Assembly: GCA_002946415.1 (NCBI GenBank)
Contig: NJPS01000062.1
Location: 930,001-994,000 of the forward strand
Length of the DNA: 64,000 nt
Origin: Rutstroemia sp. NJR-2017a BVV2
Lineage: Eukaryota; Ascomycota; Leotiomycetes; Helotiales; Rutstroemiaceae
Reading direction: 5' to 3'
Shown here one piece after another: positions 35,650-46,277 of this stretch. Position 1 is the first letter of the stretch, and every line of letters begins with the position of its first letter. The notes beneath the pieces were generated by a model. The model was not told the origin of the DNA. It did no database searches and worked only from the letters and a program-made list of their open reading frames with translations. Position numbers and translations under genes: made by a program.

Positions 35650-35929
35650 ATGATTGCAATGGATCATGATTGTTGCTAGCGAATAAATATGAAGCGTTTT
35701 TTTCTGTTTCTTGACTGTGACGCGAGGCCGGAGGATGATTCCAAGTAAGGACTTAGAATTGACAATTTGTATTTGTAGCTCAAACGACATCAAGTAGTAC
35801 CTTAGGGGCTCTTATTTTTAAATAGAAGGGAATTCTGTCTTCCAATCTGTGTTCTCGTGTATAGAATAACAGATCAACGCCTCCATCAGGCTCCATGCTG
35901 CTGAACTGCCACAAAATCAGCCCAAAACT
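35650..35929. other. 3' flank of GPCR gene
   Basis: No coding signal recognised. Together with the foldback element it separates two convergent genes. Confidence 0.5.
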
Positions 35930-36068
35930 AGGCTGCAAAATCGGTAACCAAGGGTGGGGAGTCAAAATGGCCTCCAACCCACCCGCCGGGTACTCATTAG
36001 TCATCATAACCCACTCATGGGTACCCTAACCCGGCGGATACCCGACTCACCGGATGGGTAGATTCGCA
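35930..36068. mobile_element. Short foldback (MITE-like) element, copy 1
   Basis: 139 bp bounded by CTGCAAAAT and ATTCGCAG. Its right part is the same sequence as the right arm of the larger copy at 44272-44717, with CCGGGTACTCATTAGTCAT and CATAACCCACTCATGGGTAC against CCGGGTACCCATTAGTCAT and CATAACCCACCCATGGGTGC. Its left tip (CGGTAACCAAGGGTGGGG) is a diverged match to the other copy's left arm. It looks like an internally deleted version. There is no coding capacity, and target-site duplications are not obvious. Confidence 0.7.
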
Positions 36069-36155
36069 GCTTACCTACGACTCTCGTCAACTGCCTAACC
36101 CTTTCCTTGCTTTATCTCCAAATGAGTAGCTACGGCGGGCTCGTGCGAATCGAAA

Positions 36156-37615
36156 TTATGCAGATACAATGCTTCCCGCCGCTTCAGGGACGATAGGAAC
36201 ATGGGATGTCGTTGACTCGTTCTTACTTTTATCGACCAGTACGGTAGCGGTATAGGAGGATGTTGTGCCCGGCGTACGAGAAGCATTACTTCTGTGCGAA
36301 TTCTGTGACCCAAGAGATCTGAGCGAGATTGCGCTGCGCACACTACGGACAACAGATTCGATGGACGAGCTGCGTGCTAGACCGTAGAGGAGGGGTAGGC
36401 AGGCTGCGATGAGTCCGAGACTGCATTCTATCATCGTCCAAAAGACAATCTGCGTTATGAGTACTAAACGATGTTATCAGTCATGCTTGCAATTCGGTCA
36501 AATATTGTCACCTACTATCGTTGTCGGCGTTTCCTCTTTCAATAGCTTGGACGCAGTTAGCTTCCTGAATACATTGAGTGGGCTCATGATCATAGCTTAC
36601 CAAATTTGGCATCAAAAAATACACTGAGTCTAATGATCGATGAGACGACAGCTCTATATGGATTTTATATTAGTCCAACTCAAGAAACCTTAGATGTGGC
36701 TAGTGCAGGTACTTACAGTGTCCCAAGAGCAAAGACCGATGTCACTAGTAGTTTGCGAGACTTTGTCATATGTAGGCCCCACACCTGCATCCGCCGAATT
36801 AGCTTAGGACTCTGAACGACTGGGTTTTAGTAGGACGTACCATCGGTATAGGCATGATAATTATAAAAAGATCTATAATGAAGTCGGAAATAGCAAGGCC
36901 TTCCGAAAACACGACATCGCTGAGACAGATAGGTCTTCCGGTTCGAATACCTTCCCACCATTGCGAGAAGTGGCCTCTGCAAGCAAACAAGAAGGTAAAG
37001 AAGTATCCTGTTGTCCATACCGTCACTAATACGATTAGGGCGGTATTGAATGTGGTGAAGATAGTGGATTTCGAAATCACGAAAATACGCCGAAAGAAAA
37101 AGGCAAAGCTGAGCTTGACCAGACCCAGTTGGAGTATACCGATCAGCTGAACAATCCACTCGATCTTTACGTTGGATCAGTACGCTAGAAACCCAACATC
37201 TACTCAAAAAGCACTCGTCTTGTGGATCCTTACCTTTGCTGACATTTGTACGTGGTAAAGTCGAGTCTTGTCCGACGTGGGAGGTGTTTTATACGCCAGA
37301 GTGTGGAGTTTTACTCCTAGAAGTGGACGTTAGTGCGCAATATCAAAGGAACTGGCTTGTAAGATACTCACCTGTGATTGTTGCTGCTCCCATTCCGATC
37401 GTGAGGAACTAGAATGCCAGGCATGTTAAATCTACTCCATACCGACAAATGTTGAGACTAACCAGCGCAACCATAACCAGCCAGTCCTCTGTTACCACTC
37501 TGGCCTTAGATAATCGTCGTGCTATGAGTCTTAAGACTACTACAATGATGCATATCGCCGGCAACACGGCGCCCACCGCTATTGCGCTTGTTGGCGTTGG
37601 TGAAGCAATCGCCAT
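36156..37615 (-). CDS. SAT4-type rhodopsin-domain integral membrane protein
   Basis: A seven-exon model on the minus strand (37615-37463, 37408-37372, 37316-37234, 37164-36841, 36784-36717, 36623-36601, 36463-36156) gives 331 residues in phase. Family features are TM1 VGAVLPAICIIVVVLRLIAR, the RVVTEDWLV loop, the region IEWIVQLIGILQLGLVKLSF, FACRGHFSQWW, DFIIDLFIIIMPIPMVWGLHM, and IVFWTMIECSLGLIAACLPL. The 56-bp intron before VWGLHM was chosen over a 39-bp alternative because it restores the P-I-P-M-V-W-x-L motif. The 23-bp exon 6 is the least certain part; the segment between FALGT and IVFWTMIE is shorter than usual, so one exon may be misread or partly lost. The protein is named after Sat4 of a trichothecene cluster; the biochemical role is unknown. 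Confidence 0.72.
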
Positions 37616-38637
37616 TCTCAGTATTGTGTTAGGTCTGCAGGTGAAACAGAAGGAAGTTGGAGTAGTCCTCCAGGGTCGAGAAGACACACAGAAAACTTAT
37701 GATTGAACAAATACCTCATGCTCTGTTTGCATATCTATACCTTTAAGGGCTGGCGAGATTCCGATTAAGCCTGGATTCTACTTATGGGATCGGCTGGGAT
37801 GCAACGATACCCGATGTCAAAGGAGTCTTTCCCTGGATGGCTCATTGCTCGATCCATTCCGCATCTTCTAACCACACTATGCTGATTTGTGTCAGGAGTT
37901 CTGCAACGACGGGTCTCATGCACCTTACGACTTTCCCGAAAGACCTGCTCGGGAAGAGGCATGTTTTGGGATAGATAATAGAGTAACATTGACCATGTTA
38001 CGATGGTGGTACTTCGCCCGAATTGTTGCTTCTTGTTGGTGACTTGTTGGTGACTTGTTGGTGACTTGTTGGGTGGTGTGGTGGCGTGCTACGACATGGA
38101 AATTTCTTCAAAATCTAACTAGGATTCTGAGAAGAAGGAGCAACACTAAACCTAGATACCTAAGTACTTGCGCCGCATTCCTACGTTGATGTTCCAACCA
38201 GACATTGTATTCTTATGCGGATGTTTGCAAATGGGGAAGGGAGCATACGCTGCAGTGCGGTCTATCCTAGAGACGCATATTAATTAAATTGATCTAGGCT
38301 ACTGTATGGCAGGATGACTTCATGCACAATCTCTGCTTTGGAATCTTGTGTAAGGCTTTCATTGGCGGCAGTTTATGATACGAGGTAGCTTTTCCTCCCC
38401 GGCAAATCAATATCCCTGTCACCACCCTACCGTTCCATAAAATTATGCGCATGGGCTGTTTGGGACGTTGAGACGTGAGACCGCCCGCCAATGAGAACAG
38501 TCATTACCATCCGAACCATCAAGTCGGTACCGAGATTTCTGAAGATGGAACTTAGGGCCGAGTAGGGTTGCCTTGGTATTAATTCTTAGCTATGCAATCC
38601 ATGCGCAGAAGCTACGAAAACAGGGTTATTGCGGCAT
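37616..38637. other. Intergenic, contains a short tandem repeat
   Basis: About 1 kb from the start of the SAT4-type gene to the stop of the P450. No gene could be supported apart from the 11-bp repeat listed separately. Confidence 0.5.
38033..38073. repeat. 11-bp tandem repeat (TTGTTGGTGAC)
   Basis: Three full units and a partial fourth run head to tail in the intergenic region left of the P450 gene. Confidence 0.9.
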
Positions 38638-40205
38638 TTATTTCCGGTCCACCACGCAGAGCTCAAGGTAGAGTGGCTGTTTGTCCCACACTAAAAACGC
38701 TTTCTGGCTGTACCAATCCCATTCCTTTTCCCCAAGACGCAGATCAAAATTCCAAAGCAATTTGGTCAAGATTAGCCGCACTTCCGCAAGAGCAAAATTC
38801 TTTCCTACACAATCCCGTGGTCCGACACTGAAGGGGTAGAACACATTGGGGTTATGAGGCTTGATATCTGATCCTGGAAGCCACCGTGCTGGAATGAACT
38901 CTTTTGGAGAAGCAAAATTGGTCGCCGACGTATATGCGGCTAATTGACAAAACGTGACAAGTGTCTGTGAAATTTTGTAAGCAAGCTTTCATTCTCAATT
39001 CCTCGGGATTGGGAGGTGCATACTCCAGGTGGGAGCCAGTGATTGCATACTTCCATGCCAGGCTCGGTCACAATACGAGGCATGACAGCCGGCAGCGAGG
39101 GACAAAGCCTCATCGCTTCGTTGATGACTGCATCCAGGAATGGCAGCTCAGCAGTAGCTGATGCGGTGATATCCTTTTCTCTTTCGAACGTACCGCGAAT
39201 TTCTTTGGTCAACTGCTCGTATGCCGGAGAGTTTCTTACGATATGATAGCAGACAGCAGAAAGTGTGCTAGCAACGGTCTCACTGCCAGCAATCATAATG
39301 TCGCCAATTGCATTTTCCGTCTCAACTATTGAAAGTCCTTTGCCATCTCCACGTTCAGTAAAATAGGTCATAAGATCGTTCTTACCCGGAGTCTCTCCTT
39401 GAGACTGTCTTTGATGTGTAAAGTAATTCAGTGATTTGTTATAGGCCATCTGTTTCTGTCTGGAGAGTCTCGGAACGATTAGGCGCCATATTATCTCCAA
39501 TCCTAGAACCCGAGGGACGACTGCTTGTGTGAATGCATGGAGAAACTTCCGCAATGCGTGAACCAGGTAGCGAAACTCATCGCTTTCCAGCGTGTGGAAA
39601 GGCTTGCTAAAGGCAAGATCACCGACAATATCGAAAGCTGCATATTCAAACCAATCGACAATATCCACGGCAGCCTGCTTTGAGGCTTCAATCTTCAGTT
39701 GCGAAACCAGTACATCGGCATATTGTATAATCATGGGCTCATGTTCTAGCATAGATTTCTCCGAGAAGGCAGGCGCGAATACTCGACGGAATCGACCATG
39801 CTCAGCTGGTGGGGCTGCCATGATTCCGTATGAGCCATTATTGATACGGGGTCGATACCAAAAAGGGCTCTTTGGAAGATTCAGTGTCTTGCGGTAAGGT
39901 GCATAGATTGAATTCCATGCCCTTTCATCGGTAAAGGAAACTTCGTTCGAGGCGATGCGAACGACAGGCCCGTATGTCTCATGCAGCTCTACAATTCGAT
40001 GCACAAGGTCACCTCGCCGCAAAGCCCACGCGTACGGGAGGCGGGATAAAATCCAAGCGGGTGGTCCTGGAATAGCAGACAAGTAGTGAAATTTGAGTCT
40101 GAAAATTGCCAGCGTAAAGAGGCCCTTCGGGGGGAAGTAAGCTTCAGCCAAAAACCATATTTGCGTCACAAAGGAGGTAACGAACCAAAGATGCAAACCC
40201 GACAA
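38638..40205 (-). CDS. Cytochrome P450 monooxygenase
   Basis: Two exons on the minus strand, 40205-39024 and 38964-38638, separated by a 59-bp intron (GTATGC...CAG), give 502 residues, the usual P450 length. An N-terminal hydrophobic anchor is followed by the hinge AIPGPPAWILSRLP. The I-helix oxygen-activation motif is AGSETVAST, the K-helix ExxR is EAMR, and the heme loop is FSVGPRDCVGKNF with Cys446 as the thiolate ligand. The central region (FWYRPRINNGSYGIMAAPPA) resembles fungal isotrichodermin C-15 hydroxylase/benzoate hydroxylase-like groups. All catalytic signatures are intact. It is divergent from the MCT carrier (729 bp between start codons), which together with the prenyltransferase suggests a hydroxylation step in one pathway; this is inferred from context. 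Confidence 0.93.
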
Positions 40206-40934
40206 GGCTGCTCAGCCAGTACATAACGTTCATTTCACCCATTGAATCAATGTTGCTATCTCAGAAGAGGAGTGCAAGTAAGTTATTGGGAAATTAATTT
40301 GGCAAAAGATACGCACATAAAGGTGAGTTGGGAAAAAGAGAACTGTGTCCGCTGGGTTGGCGTGGGTTAAGATTCAACCAATTCAAATAGGTCTTATTCC
40401 CACTGCAGGTAGTATGTAGAATCCTGATCATTAGCATATGCTCCGTTGGCGGCAACCCGAGCTGTCGGGTTTGCCTGTGCGCTTGGTTCGCTCGGATGGC
40501 CAGTAGCGAACAGGTCCGAATGTAACCTTCCGGATTCTACATTCGATACATACTGCTACCTGATCCTCGCCCCTAGTCGGACGAATAGAAAGACAAAACC
40601 TCTAAATGAAGACCCCGACAACCTATCGACAGGGTGATAGGAATTACGAATATGTTTGACATCTTTATCATGGGAATAATAGTCAGCGGCGCTACTTTAC
40701 TGGGCTGCGGATACGACGGTACGAATTCTTCACGGAGATCGATGTCGCTTCGTTCCCTATCAAACCCAGGTGCGCTTACAGTCTCCGCGTCTGTTGTTCG
40801 GCAGGTGCTACTGCGATAAAAACGTACAGAGCTTCGAACAAACAGAAAACAAGGTTCATATTCCACTCACAATATAATTTCAGTTGCCTTCCAGATTGTC
40901 GCCTTAGACTTGCTATTTGTACCCAGAAAGCAAG
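40206..40934. promoter_or_regulatory. Divergent promoter between P450 and MCT carrier
   Basis: 729 bp between two divergent start codons. It holds an inverted repeat at 40454-40471 (AACCCGA-GCTG-TCGGGTT), which contains CCG-N6-CGG, the half-site layout bound by Zn2Cys6 factors. Further CGG/CCG triplets lie nearby at about 40495-40535. No gene is needed to explain the short open frames here. Function is inferred. Confidence 0.45.
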
Positions 40935-42315
40935 ATGCTAGTTGAACCGGAGCCATCAGGAGATGCACCACCTGCTCCAGATGGAGGATTCATTGCTTGG
41001 GTTCAATGTGCCAGCTCTTTCTCACTGTTTCTTTTGTCGTGGGGCATCCTAAGTTCATTTGGTATACATTACGCCGTCATATTTTGAGGCTTTGGCTGAT
41101 ATTTGCAGGTGCATTCCAAACTTACTATGAAAATACATACCCTTCATGGTCCGCATCTCAGATATCTTGGATCGGATCTATCCAAGCCTTTTTTCTCATG
41201 GGATTTGGAATCGTCGCTGGTCCAGTATACGATCGAGGTCATGTGCGGTTTCTTGTTTGGATCGGATCATTTTTGTGTGTGCTGGGATTGATGTTAACAA
41301 GCATAAGTTCTGAGTATTGGCACTTCATACTAGCTCAGGGAGTCATGTTTGGCTTGGGAAGCGGCTGTCTATTCATTCCCAGCATTGCAGTGCTTCCGGC
41401 CTACTTTGATAAAAAACAAGCACTAGCACTCGGTATTGGAGCATCAGGTAGTGCCTTGGGTAGGTCAAAGCCACAGCACTATATTTTTCTTCACTGATAT
41501 CATGAATGTAGGAGGTATTATATTTCCAATCATCTTCCATCAATTAGAACCGCGGGTCGGCTTTGGATGGACAACTCGTATCATCGGTTTCATCGTTCTT
41601 CTGGCGGCTATAATTCCTGTCCTAGGGCTAAGGATGCGGACCCGTCCTTCTGCAGTCAGAAAAGTATTTGACGTCAAGGCTTGGAGAGAAATACCATTTG
41701 TTGTCTCTGGTGTGTTCTTCTTCTTGGTATTCATGGGCGCGTATATCCCCCCCTTCTATATACAATCGTACGCCTCAGATACCAATGTCGTTGGAGAAAA
41801 CCTTGCTCCATACCTCCTTCCACTGCTGAATGTTGGGTCTTTCTTCGGGCGCATCGTATGTCCCAGATTATCCTAGTGTCTTGTGTATCAATTCTTCTAA
41901 CGACGCGTAGATTCCAACTCACATGGCAGATATATACGGCCCCTTCAATGTCGACATATTCTGCGTCCTCCTTAGTGCGATTTTGACATTCACTTGGATA
42001 ACTATTCGCACCACTCCAAGCATGATAGTATTCAGTGTATTCTATGGATTCGTTTCTGGTGCCTTGACATCTCTTTCTCCAAATCTTGTCGTCGCACTAT
42101 CGCCGGACATGAGCGTTTTAGGCGTCCGATTAAGTATGCTGTTACTGCCAGTATCTGCAGGTATCTTGGTAGGAAACCCGATAGCAGGAGCACTGGAATC
42201 GTATGGGTGGATTTATCTGCAGGTCTTCACAGGAGCATTATTGATGGCTTCCTTCATAATTGTTGCAATAGTTAGAGTTTTGATGTACGGTAAAAGCTTG
42301 AAAGTTAGATGTTAA
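40935..42315 (+). CDS. MFS monocarboxylate transporter-type carrier next to prenyltransferase
   Basis: Four exons, 40935-41061, 41109-41459, 41512-41855 and 41911-42315, give 408 residues in phase. The N-tail is short (MLVEPEPSGDAPPAPDGG), then TM1 FIAWVQCASSFSLFLLSWGI. MCT features are GAFQTYYENTYPSWSASQIS, GIVAGPVYDRGHVRFLVWIG (loop 2-3), YFDKKQALALGIGASGSALG (loop 4-5) and RIIGFIVLLAAIIPVLGLRM. Only a few residues precede TM1 and follow TM12. It may export or import a pathway compound of the neighbouring P450 and prenyltransferase genes; this is inferred only from the divergent and convergent arrangement. Confidence 0.87.
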
Positions 42316-42611
42316 ATTCCTTATTCATTTTAGTGTGTATCGGGCTGAATTAGGTTGTAAGAAATTAGAATCTAGCATTGTGCAGTATAGATGCTGCTTT
42401 CATTTCTTTCAAATATTTATCTTAGAGGTTGACTTACGTCTACAGTCTTGTTGTCACTCGTGGTGGTGCGATGCCTTGACGCGTATAGAAGATGAAGATG
42501 CTAGAGTGATATCGTGTTCCATAAAATAATACTTAAATCTACCATGAAATACTAAACCTTTAAACACGAGAAACATGATGCTCCTCAAGAGGAGATTTCC
42601 ATCCGAAACTC

Positions 42612-44003
42612 TTACTGTGCAGGATCTCCAGAGGCCCAACGTCCCTCATGATATATCTCAGGGCTCAAGTACGAGGTAAGCTCCAGAGAATCTTTCTCAA
42701 TTTTACAGGAAATATACGTCTGTAAGCCAGTAGCACTGTCCAAACGGCGGTAAGAGCATATTTCGTCAAGGACCTTCATAAAATCCCTAGCAATCTGGTC
42801 CTGCTTGCCCCCGCGGTCTTTGAAGAATGTTTGCAGACCTTTAGCAACAGATAAGTCATTCTCGGCATAGTGTCTAACAGGAAGGTAGACCTTAGTAGTT
42901 ATCTTCGGGCTCTCAGGTCGCACTTCGAAGTAGTAGAGAATCCCTGAAGTGAGGTGCGCTTTATACGTGAGATTACCGGCCGAGTCCCCACTTGCACTGT
43001 CGCAGCCGAACAGAAGACCCCATAGCTTTCTTAAGTCCTTGATACCGTTGGCAATCTTAGAGGTATCTTCAAACAAACTCATGACTTCTTCAACGCTCAC
43101 AAGTCTTATGTCTGGACAACGAGCATAAATCTTCATGCGAGACTGCTTGGGTGCGACACAATCAAATGCAATCATGAATGGATCAATCCCTAATAGCTTG
43201 TGCATTTCTAGAGCTTGTGTCAATCTTTCCAAAGATGACCAATTCACTTCTTGCGCGAATGTGGCAAGAGAGCGGAGGATGACAGCAGAACCTGGTTGGG
43301 AAGTTTCCATGGCCTTCGCGAACGGCAAAAAGTAGGCCTTGACGACAGGCATCTCATCTCGCAACTCAAATGCTAGAAAGATGCTTGAACGAGGACGTTG
43401 TGAATCAAAAAGTGATAAGGTGGCTTCCGAAAAAGATTCTTTGGTCGGGGTGAAATCTTTCAATAGTCGGTGGAACCATTCCACGTTCATATCTGGAATC
43501 CTCAATTGAAGGCGGTCAACGAGGTCGAGCGAGGCCCTCTGGTTCCACGGATCAGTGATGGTACCGGATTCGTCACTTATAGCTTCAATGCTAAAGCGTA
43601 CTCTCCGATCGACCACTCCGTGCGAGTTTCCCCAGTTCCAGCTGAATTCTATGGGACTGAAATCATCTGTCATAAAGCTCTGCCACTTTAGTGACACGTC
43701 CCCTGCTCTTGGGAATGACCCAAGGTTGGGAACAATGTACGTGTGGTAGAACTTCAAGGCGTGAACTCGTTGACGCCAGCTATACCCCCCATAAGCGAGT
43801 AGGCTCCAGAGGATTGGGTGTGTAGTTTTCCACCATAGTAAGGCATCCGGATTAAGATTCCAATCCGAGGGATTCGAAACAGCAATTACCAAGCCTCGAA
43901 GTAACGAGCTGTAAAGAGTCTGGGCATTCTTGATTCTGTCAGGGTCCACCAGCACTGGAGTCATCCAAAGATTCGTGCCAGGACTTACCGGATCGTACAT
44001 CAT
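42612..44003 (-). CDS. DMATS-type aromatic prenyltransferase
   Basis: Intronless, 463 residues, which is full length for the family. ABBA-fold (PT-barrel) prenyltransferase features are WWKTTHPILWSLLAYGGYSW near residues 57-76, the substrate-anchoring glutamate in DDFSPIEFSWNWG, the nearby arginine in VDRRVRFSIEAIS, and the basic diphosphate-binding residues in VVKAYFLP, SRMKIYARCP and KITTKVYLPVRHYAEND. Relatives transfer a dimethylallyl group from DMAPP to tryptophan, tyrosine or indole-containing peptides. A signature enzyme of fungal secondary metabolism, it converges on the MCT carrier (296 bp between stops). No peptide synthetase is in view, so a free amino acid or a product made elsewhere may be the acceptor. 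Confidence 0.92.
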   Translation of the reverse strand: MMYDPVSPGTNLWMTPVLVDPDRIKNAQTLYSSLLRGLVIAVSNPSDWNLNPDALLWWKTTHPILWSLLAYGGYSWRQRVHALKFYHTYIVPNLGSFPRAGDVSLKWQSFMTDDFSPIEFSWNWGNSHGVVDRRVRFSIEAISDESGTITDPWNQRASLDLVDRLQLRIPDMNVEWFHRLLKDFTPTKESFSEATLSLFDSQRPRSSIFLAFELRDEMPVVKAYFLPFAKAMETSQPGSAVILRSLATFAQEVNWSSLERLTQALEMHKLLGIDPFMIAFDCVAPKQSRMKIYARCPDIRLVSVEEVMSLFEDTSKIANGIKDLRKLWGLLFGCDSASGDSAGNLTYKAHLTSGILYYFEVRPESPKITTKVYLPVRHYAENDLSVAKGLQTFFKDRGGKQDQIARDFMKVLDEICSYRRLDSATGLQTYISCKIEKDSLELTSYLSPEIYHEGRWASGDPAQ

Positions 44004-44271
44004 GATGATTTAAAGTGCTTGGGGAGTAACTTAATGACTTTAAAACAGCAGAAGGTAATCTTTTGGACCTTGTTGAGAGTCGTTGAGACAGTTTTTAACT
44101 CACAATATGCGCGTAAAGAGAACATTTTTGCTACATGGGGAAGACACATCATATATGTCCCTGAGAAATGCCACACCGTGGCAGTGTTCTGGTACTGGTA
44201 TGCGTATCAGACAAAGTCGGAGAACATGCTGTGCCTGATGTGTAGTTTACATCACTAACATCTTTTCTAGA
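44004..44271. other. 5' flank of prenyltransferase gene
   Basis: Presumed promoter. No specific site recognised. The foldback element begins about 270 bp upstream of the prenyltransferase start. Confidence 0.4.
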
Positions 44272-44717
44272 CTGCGAAATGGGTACCCATGGGTGGGTTT
44301 TCCAGCTGTCCCACCCACCCAATTAGGGATGCCACAGGCCAAAATAGGGTCCGTGACAGCCAATAGCACCCGGCTCCGTTTAGTCATGGCACACCAAGAG
44401 AAACCTCACCAAAATTACAGTGAGAAGCACTAAAAGCCACTTTCTGTAATTTTCTCAATTCTTATAATTAAATTATCCGAAAAATCATATATATGTTTTT
44501 TTAAGTCTCTGAGTAACTGAAAACTTTCAGATTTAAAATATCTCAACTTTTCTATTTTGCGCGATATAGAAAACGCTTTCAAGTACAGTTTTGGTGTGCC
44601 ACGACTAAGCTGAGCCGGGTGAATAGGTAGTAAATGTGCCCTTCAACCACCCACCGGGTACCCATTAGTCATCATAACCCACCCATGGGTGCCCCAACCC
44701 GGTGGGTAGGTTCGCAG
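44272..44717. mobile_element. Foldback (MITE-like) element, copy 2
   Basis: About 445 bp with tips CTGCGAA and TTCGCAG. The arms are imperfect inverted repeats in at least two blocks: CCCATGGGTGGGTT near each tip, and CACCCGGCTC...TTAGTC...TGGCACACCAA at about 44367-44396 and its complement at about 44591-44621. The 190-bp centre is AT-rich (TATATATG) and has no coding frame. These are features of a non-autonomous DNA transposon; the parent transposase is not in the window. Copy 1 is at 35930-36068. Confidence 0.8.
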
Positions 44718-46277
44718 CCTAATCTTTTCCAACACTTGACGTTCAAGAAGTTCAACGAGCCGCCGGCTAAAGATACTCTATGGAACAAAAGAAAGGGGGT
44801 CCAGATCACTGAAGATATACAGCCAAGACGTGGTTTGACGGGTAGATTGAAAACCCTATCATCTGAACAATAATTTGACTTCTATAGTCTAGCATACTAA
44901 TTTCTTCATAACGCACCCCTTAATCGATATGAGAAAGTATCAGAAATACTCGGAGAATCCAACTCTATACTATATCATGGCATGTTTTGCATATATTTTC
45001 CTATTTACTTTTAATAGTTTCTCAAAAGGTGTATGCTTGGTTTGATTCACGTCACCGAGCAGACCTCGTCGTATATGCCCTTGAGCTTGAAACGTTGGAG
45101 AGTGGTACGGAGATACATCCCCCAAAAGCATTATACATTGCTTCGCTTTGCCACCAACCCACTTGTTTTATCTATTATACAACCGGTTATATTCGTGCCC
45201 TTGCATTCCGAGGAATGTCTATTTTCCTTGGAGGCGGTGACACATGATGCATCAGGCCTGGGGGACAGGTACCGACGTATCTGTACTAGCTTGATATCAA
45301 ATGGTAATTCCATTGAGGTTTGAATCTCTGATTTGCCTCGCTTAATCAGATCACAATGGGGAAATTACTCGCCCGCCAAGTCACGGCACGGGTACGGCGC
45401 GCACTAAAAGGTTTCTCCGACGCCGACACCAGATAATATCACTAACACGCCAGGGTGTTAGTATGCACTGTGCGGCCCGGAAAACAATTGAAGAAAATTT
45501 TGTTTCCTATACCCTGCGGCTGGGATTTCTGGTTCAGGGAGCATTATAACCTTAGCGTTACACCGTCCGTTTTAAACAGGAACTACGTCTTGGGCTGCGA
45601 GGCGTGTTTAAGCGTATGAAAAACCTGACAACCAAATGATATGCATACCGATACCAAAAAACATTGAAGAGAAGATATCATGCGTAATCGTATCGGACGA
45701 ATGACATATATCTCCAGTTTTTGTTGTTCTCACAGGAAGGGCGTGGGTTACCTCGTAGGCGACATCCATGATTACACAAGAAAACATATCCTACTTGCCA
45801 AGATATCAAAGTTAAAACTTTGCAGGAAAATAAATCTTTACAGAATTTTTGGGAAACCAAGCCTGACTCTGCATAGTTCTGAGGTTTTCGGAACTAAGAT
45901 TCCACGCAAATTAATCCGTTCAAATCCGAATTCGGCATGATAGCATGCCAGTGTGAAGCGCGGTTGGCGCAAGGATAGGAGAGCTGGGGGAGATTGCGGA
46001 TTTCCACTCAGTCGGATCAGGATCAAGCAATCTTCCCCGGCCAAGGTGGCTAGATCTGCAAGGTTGTATAACAGCTAACTATTAGTGCAAAAATAGTAAG
46101 AAAAATCCCTGCCGGTTCAAAGAAATCTCAGTTGGTGACTACTTCATGCAAGCAGTCTTTCGGTATCACTCGTATATGGTCATTTGGAGAACGATTTCTG
46201 GGATCTCCAACACATTACCAAGATATTAGTATGACTAAAACCTCCATTCTATCAATCCTTATAGGTTAGAGATACTA
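44718..46277. other. Intergenic; N-terminal P450 exons sought, not found
   Basis: 1.56 kb between the foldback element and the truncated P450. I searched for a membrane anchor, a proline-rich hinge and the B-C region of a P450 and saw none. Only short unconvincing frames occur. Confidence 0.5.

Noticed and set aside
36785..36840. 39-bp intron in the SAT4-type gene
   Set aside because: A 56-bp intron with a normal branch site gives the conserved P-I-P-M-V-W motif; the shorter one inserts non-family residues.
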